A stretch of 34,951 bases of DNA from a virus. Below the pieces are notes generated by a model. It had not been told where the DNA came from. It made no database searches and worked only from the letters and a program-made list of their open reading frames with translations. Both the position numbers and the translations under genes were made by a program. The DNA lies in the IMG/VR virus record IMGVR_UViG_3300050026_000390, positions 1 through 34,951 of that record; one strand, written 5' to 3'. Shown piece after piece: positions 9,168 to 16,547 of the stretch; the first letter of the stretch is position 1, and each line of letters starts with the position of its first letter.

Positions 9168-9189
9168 GTTTATACACTATTCTGGATAA

Positions 9190-9768
9190 TTATACATTTT
9201 GCAATTCATTAATTTCTGCTAATTTATTTTGATACGCATTTGCTGCATCAATTTCATTGACATAACAACCAAGCGATAATCTTTTACCATTTAACACCAA
9301 CCTCGCCATCCACTTCTTCGTATGTTTATGCCAACCAACACCAATATATTTAGATTTTTTATTTTCCATAGTCATGCGATATTTATTGCTATTTTTGCGA
9401 GCCGTTAATAATTGGAGATTATCAATCCTATTGTTTGATTTGTTATTATCAATGTGGTCAACTTCTAATTTATGTCCGTCTCTTTCACCTTGACCAAAAT
9501 GTTCCCAAACTAAGCGATGTATGGTATGCGTTTTTCGTATACCACTCTTTAGCAAGCAAACTCGATGATAACCTTCAGCCGTGAATGGCTTCAAAATACG
9601 TTCAGGCGTATTGTAGACCCCACCCGTATTTGTTATACATCGTTTAGGCAGAGATTTAACTCTACCAAAATTGGAAATCTCATAAAGTCCTTCGTAGCCT
9701 TTGATAGGCACAAACTTTTCAGTAACTAAAACGCCATCAATGTAAGTGGTAAGTAATTCGGTTTGCAT
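9190..9768 (-). CDS. NUMOD4-HNH homing endonuclease, cassette copy 2 (divergent)
   Basis: The NUMOD4 motif is at about residues 18-36 (KFVPIKGYEGLYEISNFGR). The HNH core is IHRLVWEHFGQGERDGHKLE then VDHIDNNKSNNRIDNLQLLT, and the C-terminus is AP2-like (SKYIGVGWHKHTKKW). The ATG at 9768 has GGAG 6 nt upstream in a hairpin loop. An alternative in-frame ATG at 9894 overlaps the stop of the upstream adaptor-like gene (ATGA) and would add a hydrophobic segment. Compared with copies 1 and 3 it has about 11 extra residues before NUMOD4. It sits between an adaptor-like gene and the nozzle gene, interrupting neither. Confidence 0.88.
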   Translation of the reverse strand: MQTELLTTYIDGVLVTEKFVPIKGYEGLYEISNFGRVKSLPKRCITNTGGVYNTPERILKPFTAEGYHRVCLLKSGIRKTHTIHRLVWEHFGQGERDGHKLEVDHIDNNKSNNRIDNLQLLTARKNSNKYRMTMENKKSKYIGVGWHKHTKKWMARLVLNGKRLSLGCYVNEIDAANAYQNKLAEINELQNV

Positions 9769-9769
9769 T

Positions 9770-9856
9770 GTAAACTCCGCATTTACTCCGATTGTAGGAT
9801 ATTCAGCGGAAGTATATTCGGAAGATATACTTGTCGGATGTACAGTCCTATCCGCT
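9770..9856 (-). ncRNA. structured leader RNA of HNH cassette, copy 2 (covarying)
   Basis: Same fold as copies 1 and 3 with different bases. P1 AGCGGA (9851-9856) pairs with TCCGCT (9805-9810). P2 is GGA/TCC around TGTACA (9836-9848). P3 is AGTATAT/ATATACT with the 7-nt loop CTTCCGA (9811-9831). P4 is GTAAA/TTTAC with loop TGCGGAG, which holds the Shine-Dalgarno (9770-9786). Loop bases TCCGA pair with TCGGA at 9787-9791, directly adjacent to P4. Relative to copy 1, three P3 pairs and two pseudoknot pairs have changed on both strands, and P4 has changed in a paired way. This is direct evidence for selection on the RNA fold. Confidence 0.78.
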
Positions 9857-9890
9857 AAAATTATTAATACAAATATAATTAAAATGTATC

Positions 9891-10568
9891 TCATAGGTCA
9901 CGAATTTTTAAGGATATTCCTTTATTAATACAGCCCTCCATCGAATACTTGGTAAAAGTCTCTCCATTGTATTGCTTAGAGAGCAAAAGCATGCTTTCTT
10001 TCAAATAATCTTCTTCCATGTCTTTAAATAGCCATTTTAGCATACCGAGTAAAATTAATTTATCGTATTGTGTGGGGAAGGAAGTATTGCCCGTATAAGC
10101 ACTATTTAGAAAACTTCCAAAGTCTCCGGCAACAGTTGAAGACGGACTGTAAAAATTAAAGTTAGACTGAAAATTCACAACCATAGTACTGGCAATGATA
10201 GGATTACCGTAAACCCAAATTTTAGGTATGGCACTTGAGTAAAGAATCGTATAATGACCCGGAGAACAGTTAAGGGCTACTCTTGACTGCATCCATGCGG
10301 TTGACTTTTCTGTTAACTTTTCGCATCCAATCATAACATCTTTTACAGTCATTATTGCAGCGTTAAGATCATACTTATCCGTTCCCGCTATGATGGGAAT
10401 AGACATAGAAGTTTCAATGACTCCAAAAGCTTTTTGGATATCACCACAGGTTTCAGAGAGCATGGTTACAACGTCTCCTTCCCCGAGCACAATTTCTGTA
10501 ACTCTTCGCTTAAGACATTCTAATGAATACCTTCTTTTAAATAGGTCAACTATCTCCGCTAAAATCAT
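9891..10568 (-). CDS. head-tail adaptor / tail connector-like protein, 225 aa
   Basis: A mixed alpha/beta protein of about 225 residues. It has a helical N-terminus (MILAEIVDLFKRRYSLECLK), a central beta region and a helical C-terminus (LLGMLKWLFKDMEEDYLKES). This is the usual outline of T7 gp11-like and gp6-like adaptors that stack on the portal. It is the third of three similar-sized genes between the head genes and the nozzle gene. The assignment rests on size, fold pattern and order, not on a diagnostic motif. Confidence 0.65.
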   Translation of the reverse strand: MILAEIVDLFKRRYSLECLKRRVTEIVLGEGDVVTMLSETCGDIQKAFGVIETSMSIPIIAGTDKYDLNAAIMTVKDVMIGCEKLTEKSTAWMQSRVALNCSPGHYTILYSSAIPKIWVYGNPIIASTMVVNFQSNFNFYSPSSTVAGDFGSFLNSAYTGNTSFPTQYDKLILLGMLKWLFKDMEEDYLKESMLLLSKQYNGETFTKYSMEGCINKGISLKIRDL

Positions 10569-10576
10569 AACTCGCC

Positions 10577-11470
10577 TTATTGCATCTTTTTATTTTGAAC
10601 GTCATTGTTTATGCTTTCGCTCTGCACCGTACCATAGAATTTATTGAATACATTAGTGAGATCATTATTAAATTCAGTCATAGCATTTTCTTTGTTCTGA
10701 ATTTTGCCTTGATCGATTCCAATATCCATAACAGCTTTTCTTACAATAAAGTCTTCAAATTCAACAGGGATCTGACTGTAAGTAGTTATTACCCCTCCGG
10801 AAGACCAACTCTGTGAAGTGCTCAAAGGCACTGAAAAAGTATTTGAGGTTAAGGCCATGACTTGGAAAGTAGAATTTAAGTCAGTCATTCCTAAAGCTCC
10901 GGCGATGGAAATAGAATCCCCGTCAGTGAGACCATGATTAACGACTGTGACGGTTACAATCCCGCTCCCGGCGGTGGCTCCAGTAATCGTAAGAGTAGAG
11001 TCAGAAAGATCATTAATACACTTGTAATAATAAACCGTCCCGGAAGTTATCGCCGAAGGAGTTAGTAGAATTAAATTAGCAAGTCTTGTGAATACAGGAT
11101 CTAACATTGAAGCCTGATCGTAAGTATTCACTACTTTGCTTTTGAATTTATTGGCGTCAGTAGGGAAAGCCACTCCGAAGAGTGTTCCGTCTGTGACTTC
11201 AATGAATATGATTGATCGTGGACTTTCCAACATATTCGTTAGATTATTCACGCCAATCTTTTTGATATTCTTACCCGAAAACGTTCCGGCTATGGGAGTA
11301 ATCGGTATTGCTGTTTCCCATTTCTTATGACCTAATCCATTTAACTGGGCTTGGACATACCTTTGAGCCAAATTAATGATGCGATTTAGTCTTATGACTC
11401 CGAAGTCAGGATTCCCTTTTATAGACGCATCAAGTTCTGTTTGATCTCTTAATTGAGTTAACGATATCAT
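10577..11470 (-). CDS. adaptor/connector-like virion protein with an extra beta domain, 297 aa
   Basis: The helical N-terminus (MISLTQLRDQTELDASIKGN, then IRLNRIINLAQRYVQAQLNG) resembles the opening of phage adaptor proteins. A beta-rich middle contains a small bacterial Ig-like segment (TAGSGIVTVTVVNHGLTDGD) of the type found inserted in tail proteins. The C-terminus is helical with a charged tail. AGAGG lies just upstream of the start. It is the second of three adaptor-like genes. Likely a portal-tail connector component (inference). Confidence 0.65.
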   Translation of the reverse strand: MISLTQLRDQTELDASIKGNPDFGVIRLNRIINLAQRYVQAQLNGLGHKKWETAIPITPIAGTFSGKNIKKIGVNNLTNMLESPRSIIFIEVTDGTLFGVAFPTDANKFKSKVVNTYDQASMLDPVFTRLANLILLTPSAITSGTVYYYKCINDLSDSTLTITGATAGSGIVTVTVVNHGLTDGDSISIAGALGMTDLNSTFQVMALTSNTFSVPLSTSQSWSSGGVITTYSQIPVEFEDFIVRKAVMDIGIDQGKIQNKENAMTEFNNDLTNVFNKFYGTVQSESINNDVQNKKMQ

Positions 11471-11479
11471 AATAACCTC

Positions 11480-12100
11480 TTATAAATATTTTATAGATTG
11501 AATAAATTCTTGATACTGATAAAGTGCTTCCTGAATTCGCGCGCTCTTCTTTAAGAGTTGCGCAAATGCAAAAATTGCTATTGCAAAATGAGTGTAATCC
11601 GGCAATATCGGATTTGTGTTTGAATCTATTTTTGTCGGCTTTTGAAGATATTCCAAAGTGTAAGCAAGTCCGCCAGGATTAGTCGGCTGTGGAATTTCCA
11701 TATTAATCTGCGAAGCGGTAATTGAGTAGTAATATCCACTTGTACCGGAATAACTATTTTTCTTTTCAAAAGGTATAGTCCTTGATAAAGGTCTTTTTAA
11801 TAAAGGCCTATTATAAGCTCCACCTAACGAGAGAGATATATCATATAGAAAATTAGCAGGAAGAGCAATAAAAGAATCTCCGGTAGTAGAAGAGACACTC
11901 AAATACAAAGCTCTCAATATTTCCGGTATCGATTCAGAAGGGTTGATTGCGCTCTTTGCTTTATATTGTGCCAGAATAATAGCAGCATATTCCTGCTGCC
12001 CATCAGTCAAAGCTGCCCATCTTTCATCATCAGTGAAATACTGTGATGTGCTTTCATCGAGTAATGTTGCGAGCCTTTCATATAGCTCTGTACCGTTCAT
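11480..12100 (-). CDS. head-tail adaptor protein-like, 206 aa
   Basis: It starts MNGTELYERLATLLDESTSQ and continues FTDDERWAALTDGQQEYAA, a four-helix-like N-terminus typical of gp6-like phage adaptors. A beta hairpin region and a C-terminal helix follow (FAIAIFAFAQLLKKSARIQE). The start has TGAGG upstream. It is the first gene after the head-region genes and precedes two adaptor-like genes. It probably forms the first ring below the portal. Confidence 0.7.
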   Translation of the reverse strand: MNGTELYERLATLLDESTSQYFTDDERWAALTDGQQEYAAIILAQYKAKSAINPSESIPEILRALYLSVSSTTGDSFIALPANFLYDISLSLGGAYNRPLLKRPLSRTIPFEKKNSYSGTSGYYYSITASQINMEIPQPTNPGGLAYTLEYLQKPTKIDSNTNPILPDYTHFAIAIFAFAQLLKKSARIQEALYQYQEFIQSIKYL

Positions 12101-12128
12101 CGTTGCCTCAGATTATGGGAAAGCGTGA

Positions 12129-12146
12129 GGCGCAAATACATGCGCC
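12129..12146 (-). other. intergenic hairpin GGCGCA/TGCGCC
   Basis: A perfect 6-bp GC-rich stem with a 6-nt loop lies between the stop of the secreted 189-aa gene and the adaptor gene. No U-run follows on either strand, so I do not call it an intrinsic terminator. It may be an RNA-processing or stability hairpin in the late transcript. Confidence 0.4.
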
Positions 12147-12158
12147 CCAGTCGTTAAT

Positions 12159-12728
12159 TTATTGAGGTAGGATATACAACATTTGCATTTTACCTGCTCT
12201 GTTTACCGTAGCCGCATTAGCATTAAATACGAGTCTGTAATATGGTAGTTGAATGTTGGTAGTTTTAAGATCGACCAAGTACCAAGTTGTTCCTGTAGCA
12301 GTTATTACACTCGATAAGTTCGCTGAAGCTGTAGAAACTAAAGTCCAATTAACTCCATCACCGGAACCTTGCACGGTCAACGTAGCTGCTCCGCCTGTAT
12401 AAGCTGTAGTTACGTTAATACCAACCATAAAAGTGGTTGCAGAACATGCGTTTCGTGAATGGCCTTTAATCTGCCCGGGCAACTCAGTAGATGCACGAAC
12501 ACCAAAAGGTTGGCTCACTAATATTGAGGCTACATTTTTTAAGGTATCAGAAGTAGTAGTAGTACCAAATACATATCCCTTCTGTCCAAGCGCATCATTT
12601 GCCCCTTTAACCGATTCAGTCCAGTAGGCATTTACCCCAGAAGTCCGGAGGGTATCAGTCACGCCGAATATTTGAGTACTCAACATCAAAGTTAAGCACA
12701 CCGCTATAAAAATATTAATTTGTTTCAT
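12159..12728 (-). CDS. secreted small beta-sandwich protein in the head operon, 189 aa
   Basis: The N-terminus MKQINIFIAVCLTLMLSTQI followed by FGV is a Sec signal peptide. The mature part is beta-rich and Thr/Ser/Ala-rich (AATLTVQGSGDGVNWTLVST), consistent with a beta-sandwich such as a head decoration or discoidin-like domain. GGAG lies upstream of the ATG. The gene sits between a capsid-associated gene and the adaptor genes, where non-secreted proteins are expected. Either the hydrophobic N-terminus serves virion assembly or this is an exported protein. Family not recognised. Confidence 0.65.
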   Translation of the reverse strand: MKQINIFIAVCLTLMLSTQIFGVTDTLRTSGVNAYWTESVKGANDALGQKGYVFGTTTTSDTLKNVASILVSQPFGVRASTELPGQIKGHSRNACSATTFMVGINVTTAYTGGAATLTVQGSGDGVNWTLVSTASANLSSVITATGTTWYLVDLKTTNIQLPYYRLVFNANAATVNRAGKMQMLYILPQ

Positions 12729-12759
12729 TAGATTGCTCCAAAAATTGAGTTATAAAAAA

Positions 12760-13224
12760 TTACTCTAATTCCTTCTTTAATGCTTCGTATTCAGCAATGT
12801 CTTCTTCAGCGGCATCCGCGCGATAAGTTCCGTCGGATTTCAATAATTTACCTTCCAGAAATCCGAATCGTTTAGCGTCAACTTGTAACTTTTTGTTAAC
12901 TTCCGGGTTGAAAGACTTCACAATTGTTGCGCCCGAAGTAGAGGTGGGTGCTTTGTCAATAATGCGGAACTTCAAAGTATTGTAGAAATTATCAGTTGAA
13001 TCTTCTACAAAATCTTTGTGTTTTTTAGCACGTTCAACAAGTGCCTTACCTTCATCTGTACTATCGTCAATTAGGCAAATCCATGAATCGGATTTCAAAG
13101 CTCTTTTCAGGTCGCCGTCACTGGTTTTTATCAGATTGATATTTTGGCGATTAAATCCTAAAACGCAACCTTCAGCATCAAATACTTTAGTCGCGCCATG
13201 ATCTGTTGATTCAAAAACAACCAT
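12760..13224 (-). CDS. hypothetical head-associated protein, 154 aa
   Basis: The start at 13224 (MVVFESTDHGATKVFDAEGC) is chosen because AAGGAG lies 7 nt upstream. The frame extends nine codons further, but that part overlaps a GC hairpin. The product is soluble, with an N-terminal beta region and a C-terminal acidic helix (AAEEDIAEYEALKKELE). It follows the capsid gene, so a minor head or decoration protein is plausible. No recognised motif. Confidence 0.7.
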   Translation of the reverse strand: MVVFESTDHGATKVFDAEGCVLGFNRQNINLIKTSDGDLKRALKSDSWICLIDDSTDEGKALVERAKKHKDFVEDSTDNFYNTLKFRIIDKAPTSTSGATIVKSFNPEVNKKLQVDAKRFGFLEGKLLKSDGTYRADAAEEDIAEYEALKKELE

Positions 13225-13237
13225 GATTGTGCTCCTT

Positions 13238-13260
13238 AAAATTAGGGGCATAAAGCCCCT
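13238..13260 (-). terminator. possible weak terminator after capsid gene
   Basis: On the minus strand the hairpin AGGGGC-TTTAT-GCCCCT is followed by AATTTT, just after the capsid stop. The stem is strong but the T-run is short. It could cause partial termination, giving more capsid mRNA than downstream mRNA, or it could stabilise a processed 3' end. Confidence 0.5.
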
Positions 13261-13265
13261 ATTAA

Positions 13266-14438
13266 TTATTTATAAAAAATACCGTGTTTAATTTCGTTCG
13301 GGATCTCTATACCAATGTCTGCATAGATTTTGCATTTCTGTGAAGAAGCTCCCATGGCCTGAACGTCTTCCTCGATTCTGAACTTCTGTGTACCCTTGGT
13401 ATCGTTGGCCATATAACGCATTTTAATGTTTTCCCAATCTACGGCATAACCGTAATTAGTGAATTTACCGTCCATACGAGGATTCCAGTATACGTTGACC
13501 ATTCCGAAAGGAGTTAAATATCTTGAAAGATTAACTCCGTATTCCTTTGCGGGGATAGCTGTAATCTGATATTTGTCCTTTAGAATTTTATTCACAGCAG
13601 TGGTGAGATTTGCTCCGAGATAAAAATCTCTCGAATCACTTCCGCCGGTATCAAATACGCCTTGTAAGAAAGCATCAAGAGCGTCTTCAGTAGCAAGAGT
13701 ATAACTGATTTTATTGGTCACAATTGTGCCTAAAAATCCTTTGCCCCAAGTTACGGGAGAAGATCCGGTTGTATTTCTGCCACTAGATGTTGAGAACATT
13801 AAATTTCTTTCAAACATCTGTTTCATTTCCTCGACTCTCTTCTGTGCCTGTTCGTCGTAACTTCTTCCGTTTGTAAAGTGCTTTGCGCCCTGCTCACGTG
13901 AAGACATTTCAACAGATTCGTTAAAGATAGTAAGGTAATTAGTAACAGCAACTTCCTGTGTAGCTGTAGCAATTCGAGGGGTATTGTATTCAGGGTTTCT
14001 ACTTCCAAGTTTTTTAATATAACCACCGATTGCGGCAACTGCTGTAATGGTTGTTCCATCCATTGCTGTGATTGTTACAGCACTACCGGAGGTATAGGTA
14101 CTAACATATACTAATTGTTCGGATGCTTCGATCAAAAGTATATCGTCCTGCTGAAAATAAGTAGGACTGGCTAGTTTAGCGTAAAGGTTTTCAGTCGCAC
14201 CACCACCGGTAATTGCTGCCGAGGTAGTTGTTTGGTAAGGATATAACTCATCTTCAAAGTAAGTAAATGCGCCTTTAGCGTCAATTACTTCTTCCGATGG
14301 ACGTTCTGAAAAATAAAGTTTTTGAAATAATTGACTCTGATACGGTTTCAACAGATAAAGAAACGCATCGTTATCGGGCATTTGGTTAGTGTCTAACACT
14401 ACATCAGACGCTAACACACCGGCTATGACTGTAGGCAT
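13266..14438 (-). CDS. major capsid protein, SU10/DUF5309-like, 390 aa
   Basis: Forms the capsid shell. The 390-residue length, the position right after a scaffold-like gene and the sequence pattern fit the SU10-type HK97-fold capsid family (DUF5309). Features include a helical segment RSYDEQAQKRVEEMKQMFER at about 197-216, then an FLGTIVTN region, and a C-terminal IGIEIPNEIKHGIFYK. AGGAGT lies 5 nt before the ATG, one of the best ribosome-binding sites in the window, consistent with high expression. No signal for proteolytic processing seen. Confidence 0.82.
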   Translation of the reverse strand: MPTVIAGVLASDVVLDTNQMPDNDAFLYLLKPYQSQLFQKLYFSERPSEEVIDAKGAFTYFEDELYPYQTTTSAAITGGGATENLYAKLASPTYFQQDDILLIEASEQLVYVSTYTSGSAVTITAMDGTTITAVAAIGGYIKKLGSRNPEYNTPRIATATQEVAVTNYLTIFNESVEMSSREQGAKHFTNGRSYDEQAQKRVEEMKQMFERNLMFSTSSGRNTTGSSPVTWGKGFLGTIVTNKISYTLATEDALDAFLQGVFDTGGSDSRDFYLGANLTTAVNKILKDKYQITAIPAKEYGVNLSRYLTPFGMVNVYWNPRMDGKFTNYGYAVDWENIKMRYMANDTKGTQKFRIEEDVQAMGASSQKCKIYADIGIEIPNEIKHGIFYK

Positions 14439-14451
14439 AATAAACTCCTAT

Positions 14452-15414
14452 TTATCCAACTTTGAGCCTTTGGGAAGCTTGCAACTTGTCGGCTAATCTT
14501 CTACCTATACTTTCAGGTTTTTCATCACCTTCTTTACGGGTAGTAACATTAGTTTTCAAGACAGTTCTAGAGCTTATCTTCTCAAGGTTCTCTTTGGTTT
14601 TCTTTTGAATTTTTTTGATTACATCACTATCTTTCTGGTTCTTGAGAGAATCATAGGATTGTGATTTTAACCAAGTCAGAACATCGGCAACAAACTTCCG
14701 GGGTTTGCCGTCATAAATACTAATTCTCTGGTCACCAACTTTAATGTATAAATCTTCTTCCGGGTTATTTTCAAAGAAAGCATTCAGTACATCTTCTGCT
14801 TTCATATCTTTAGGAAGTGAGGTTTGAATAGATTCATTAATAGTGTTCCAGGTATTTTGTGCGGCAATTTCTTCTGCTTGTTTTAATTTGGGGTTATCAT
14901 CGAAAGACTTAACGATGCCTTTAGTTTTTTCTTCAAAAACTTTCAGCATCTTTTGCTCTTTGATCTCGTCTCTCTTTTCAAGCCATTCGGCAAATTCTTC
15001 CGGTTTCTCAAGAGGATCTGGCATCTTTCCTAACTGGTTTTTGGTTTCCAGGTTTGCGGCTGTTTCTGCTTCTTTGACTTGTTTTGTTGATAACTGCCCC
15101 TCTAATGTTGACAACTTGGCTTCTAAAGATATTAGCTTTTGATTATTGCTATTTGCCCATGAAAGACTTTCACGGTAAGACTTGCCTACTTCTGATAGGG
15201 GTTTACCAATCATTCCCTTAGGTAAATTCATAGCAGTTGCTAATTCTTCTGTAACTAAGGAGTTTTCAATCTTAGTATCAGGTTGGATATTATCCTCTGA
15301 TTCCTCAATCTCAACTTCTTCTTCAGCAACTTCAACTTTGGCGTCGGCCGGTTGTAAGCCACTGATTAATCTTTGTGCGATAGTTTGAGAGGTTTTCTCG
15401 TTATCGTTTTCCAT
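14452..15414 (-). CDS. scaffolding protein-like, 320 aa
   Basis: A highly charged protein with no hydrophobic core. The acidic N-terminal region (VAEEEVEIEESEDNI) is followed by a coiled coil around the SLEAKLSTLEGQLSTKQVKE segment (about 95-114) and a Lys/Arg-rich C-terminus (RRLADKLQASQRLKVG). This composition, together with its place directly before the capsid gene, is typical of phage scaffolds, whose basic C-terminal end binds capsid subunits. A long terminator-like hairpin lies immediately upstream. Confidence 0.75.
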   Translation of the reverse strand: MENDNEKTSQTIAQRLISGLQPADAKVEVAEEEVEIEESEDNIQPDTKIENSLVTEELATAMNLPKGMIGKPLSEVGKSYRESLSWANSNNQKLISLEAKLSTLEGQLSTKQVKEAETAANLETKNQLGKMPDPLEKPEEFAEWLEKRDEIKEQKMLKVFEEKTKGIVKSFDDNPKLKQAEEIAAQNTWNTINESIQTSLPKDMKAEDVLNAFFENNPEEDLYIKVGDQRISIYDGKPRKFVADVLTWLKSQSYDSLKNQKDSDVIKKIQKKTKENLEKISSRTVLKTNVTTRKEGDEKPESIGRRLADKLQASQRLKVG

Positions 15415-15434
15415 TTTACTTTATTCCTTATAAT

Positions 15435-15479
15435 AAAAAAGACCGAATCAAATACAGATTTTCTGTACTCAATTCGATC
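15435..15479 (-). terminator. strong intrinsic terminator between tRNA and scaffold gene
   Basis: On the minus strand a long stem (GATCGAATTGAGTACAGA with TCTGTATTTGATTCGGTC, including several G-U pairs) closes a short A-rich loop and is followed by TTTTTT. A second hairpin TCTAACT/AGTTAGA lies just before it at 15480-15499. Further upstream AAAGAC could pair with GTCTTT and enclose both. It would stop or attenuate transcripts coming through the tRNA, and may define the tRNA precursor's 3' end. The G-U pairs are valid only on the minus strand. Confidence 0.7.
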
Positions 15480-15535
15480 TCTAACTTTTGGGAGTTAGAC
15501 TCTCGTCTTTCCCTAAATTCGATAAACAAACTTTG

Positions 15536-15607
15536 TAGCGGAAGAATGATTTGCACATCCGACCTCTTGGTTATGAGCCAAGCGAGCTGCTACTGCTCTA
15601 TTCCGCT
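15536..15607 (-). tRNA. tRNA with anticodon CAT (Met or Ile2)
   Basis: The minus strand folds as a full cloverleaf. The acceptor is AGCGGAA/TTCCGCT with discriminator A, the D arm GAGC/GCTC, the anticodon arm CTTGG-CTCATAA-CCAAG, the variable loop AGGTC and the T arm GGATG-TGCAAAT-CATTC. The 3' CCA is not encoded. The T loop TGCAAAT deviates from the usual TTCRANY at one position. The anticodon stem lacks the three G-C pairs of initiator tRNA, so it is elongator Met or a lysidine-modified Ile tRNA. Its 5' end coincides with the truncated end of an HNH gene. Confidence 0.85.
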
Positions 15608-15812
15608 ATATTTTGAAAACTTGTTCTGCAAATCTTTTGCTTTCCGCCCAAGACCAAACACTATGAGAAACTTTTAACTTTGGGTCACGATGATGTATTT
15701 CAAGTTTTTCTTTTGAACCGCAAATGATACAAAACTTTCCATCAAAGAAAGATGATCGTCTTTTCTCCAACCACGCTTGAGTCCAGTTATGAAGATTCTC
15801 TTTATCTCTCAT
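15606..15812 (-). pseudogene. truncated HNH nuclease gene, cut off at the tRNA
   Basis: The 68-residue product has the start of an HNH fold of the free-standing phage type, with the zinc pair CIICGS and LEIHHRDPKLKVSHSVWSW. Homologous families continue after the WSW-x-RR region with a second Cys pair and a final CHxxxT motif. Here the frame ends ...AEQVFKI and stops at a TAG formed at the 5' edge of the tRNA. The second zinc ligand pair is therefore missing, so the protein is probably inactive. The junction suggests recombination that brought the tRNA in or removed the HNH 3' end. Confidence 0.7.
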
Positions 15813-15855
15813 TATTCTATCCAGTTTCCATTTACTTGCAACCCGCTATTATAAC

Positions 15856-16422
15856 TTAATCTAATTTATTCAAATATGCAAACTCGCCAGATAGCTCCAT
15901 TACTCTATTATTGTAAGCAAGGGCAGCTTCTTCGTTTGTTTTGAAACAACCCAAATATTTATGTATGCCATTAGAACTAATCTGGGCTATCCAATAAGAG
16001 TAAATTTTGCCTTTATATTTTTTTGAAGAAAGACAGACACCGGTATATTTTGAAGACTTATCTTTATGCAAATAAGTTTTAATTACGTTTTCTCTCGAGG
16101 TTAATAATTGCAAATTATCAATTCTACAGTTTTGTTTATTATTGTCAACATGGTCAACTTGGATTTTTCTGTTATCTCTTTTGCCTACTCCAAAATGATC
16201 CCATACAACGCTGTGGATTGTATGCGCAAACGTTTTCTTCTCTTTGGTCAAATGACAAAGCAAATAACCCCCGCTATTAATATTTGACTTCAAAATTCTT
16301 TCTTCGTTATATCGATTATTGATCTTGCGCTTTAGGCTCTTTACTCTCCCAAGATTAGAGATTTCGTAAAGACCTTCGTAGCCCTTAATTGGTTTCCACT
16401 GTTCTTGTGATTCGGTAAACAT
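15856..16422 (-). CDS. NUMOD4-HNH-AP2 homing endonuclease, cassette copy 3
   Basis: NUMOD4 lies at about residues 7-26 (EQWKPIKGYEGLYEISNLGR). The HNH core follows (IHSVVWDHFGVGKRDNRKIQ, then VDHVDNNKQNCRIDNLQLLT) and a C-terminal AP2-type DNA-binding domain (SKYTGVCLSSKKYKGKIYSY through ELSGEFAYLN). The ATG at 16422 is served by AGGAG 5 nt upstream in a hairpin loop. An alternative in-frame ATG at 16548 overlaps the stop of the small upstream gene (TGATG). It is nearly identical to copy 1 in the leader, so the two cassettes are recent relatives. The AP2 part resembles that of the plus-strand endonuclease starting at 31693. Confidence 0.88.
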   Translation of the reverse strand: MFTESQEQWKPIKGYEGLYEISNLGRVKSLKRKINNRYNEERILKSNINSGGYLLCHLTKEKKTFAHTIHSVVWDHFGVGKRDNRKIQVDHVDNNKQNCRIDNLQLLTSRENVIKTYLHKDKSSKYTGVCLSSKKYKGKIYSYWIAQISSNGIHKYLGCFKTNEEAALAYNNRVMELSGEFAYLNKLD

Positions 16423-16510
16423 AATAACTCCTGTGGCTATTCCTGATTGAAGTTGTTCAGCGGAAGCGTAATCAGGCGTTACGCTTTTCGGATTGCAATT
16501 CCTATCCGCT
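16423..16510 (-). ncRNA. structured leader RNA of HNH cassette, copy 3
   Basis: P1 is at 16505-16510 with 16459-16464, the 7-bp P3 hairpin at 16465-16485, the pseudoknot partner TCAGG at 16442-16446, and P4 (AATAGC/GTTATT, one G-U pair) at 16423-16441 with the Shine-Dalgarno in its loop. It is identical to copy 1 from P1 to the end of P1' plus seven bases, but differs by a 3-nt insertion before the pseudoknot strand and by a C-G to G-U type change in P4. All proposed pairs are kept. Confidence 0.75.
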
Positions 16511-16547
16511 AAAATTGTCAATACAAATATAAGAAATATTTTAAACA

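Noticed and set aside
15435-15520. Second tRNA next to tRNA-Met
   Set aside because: The candidate anticodon arm has a 6- or 8-nt loop, there is no D arm, and the supposed T arm is a long hairpin followed by TTTTTT. A terminator explains it better.
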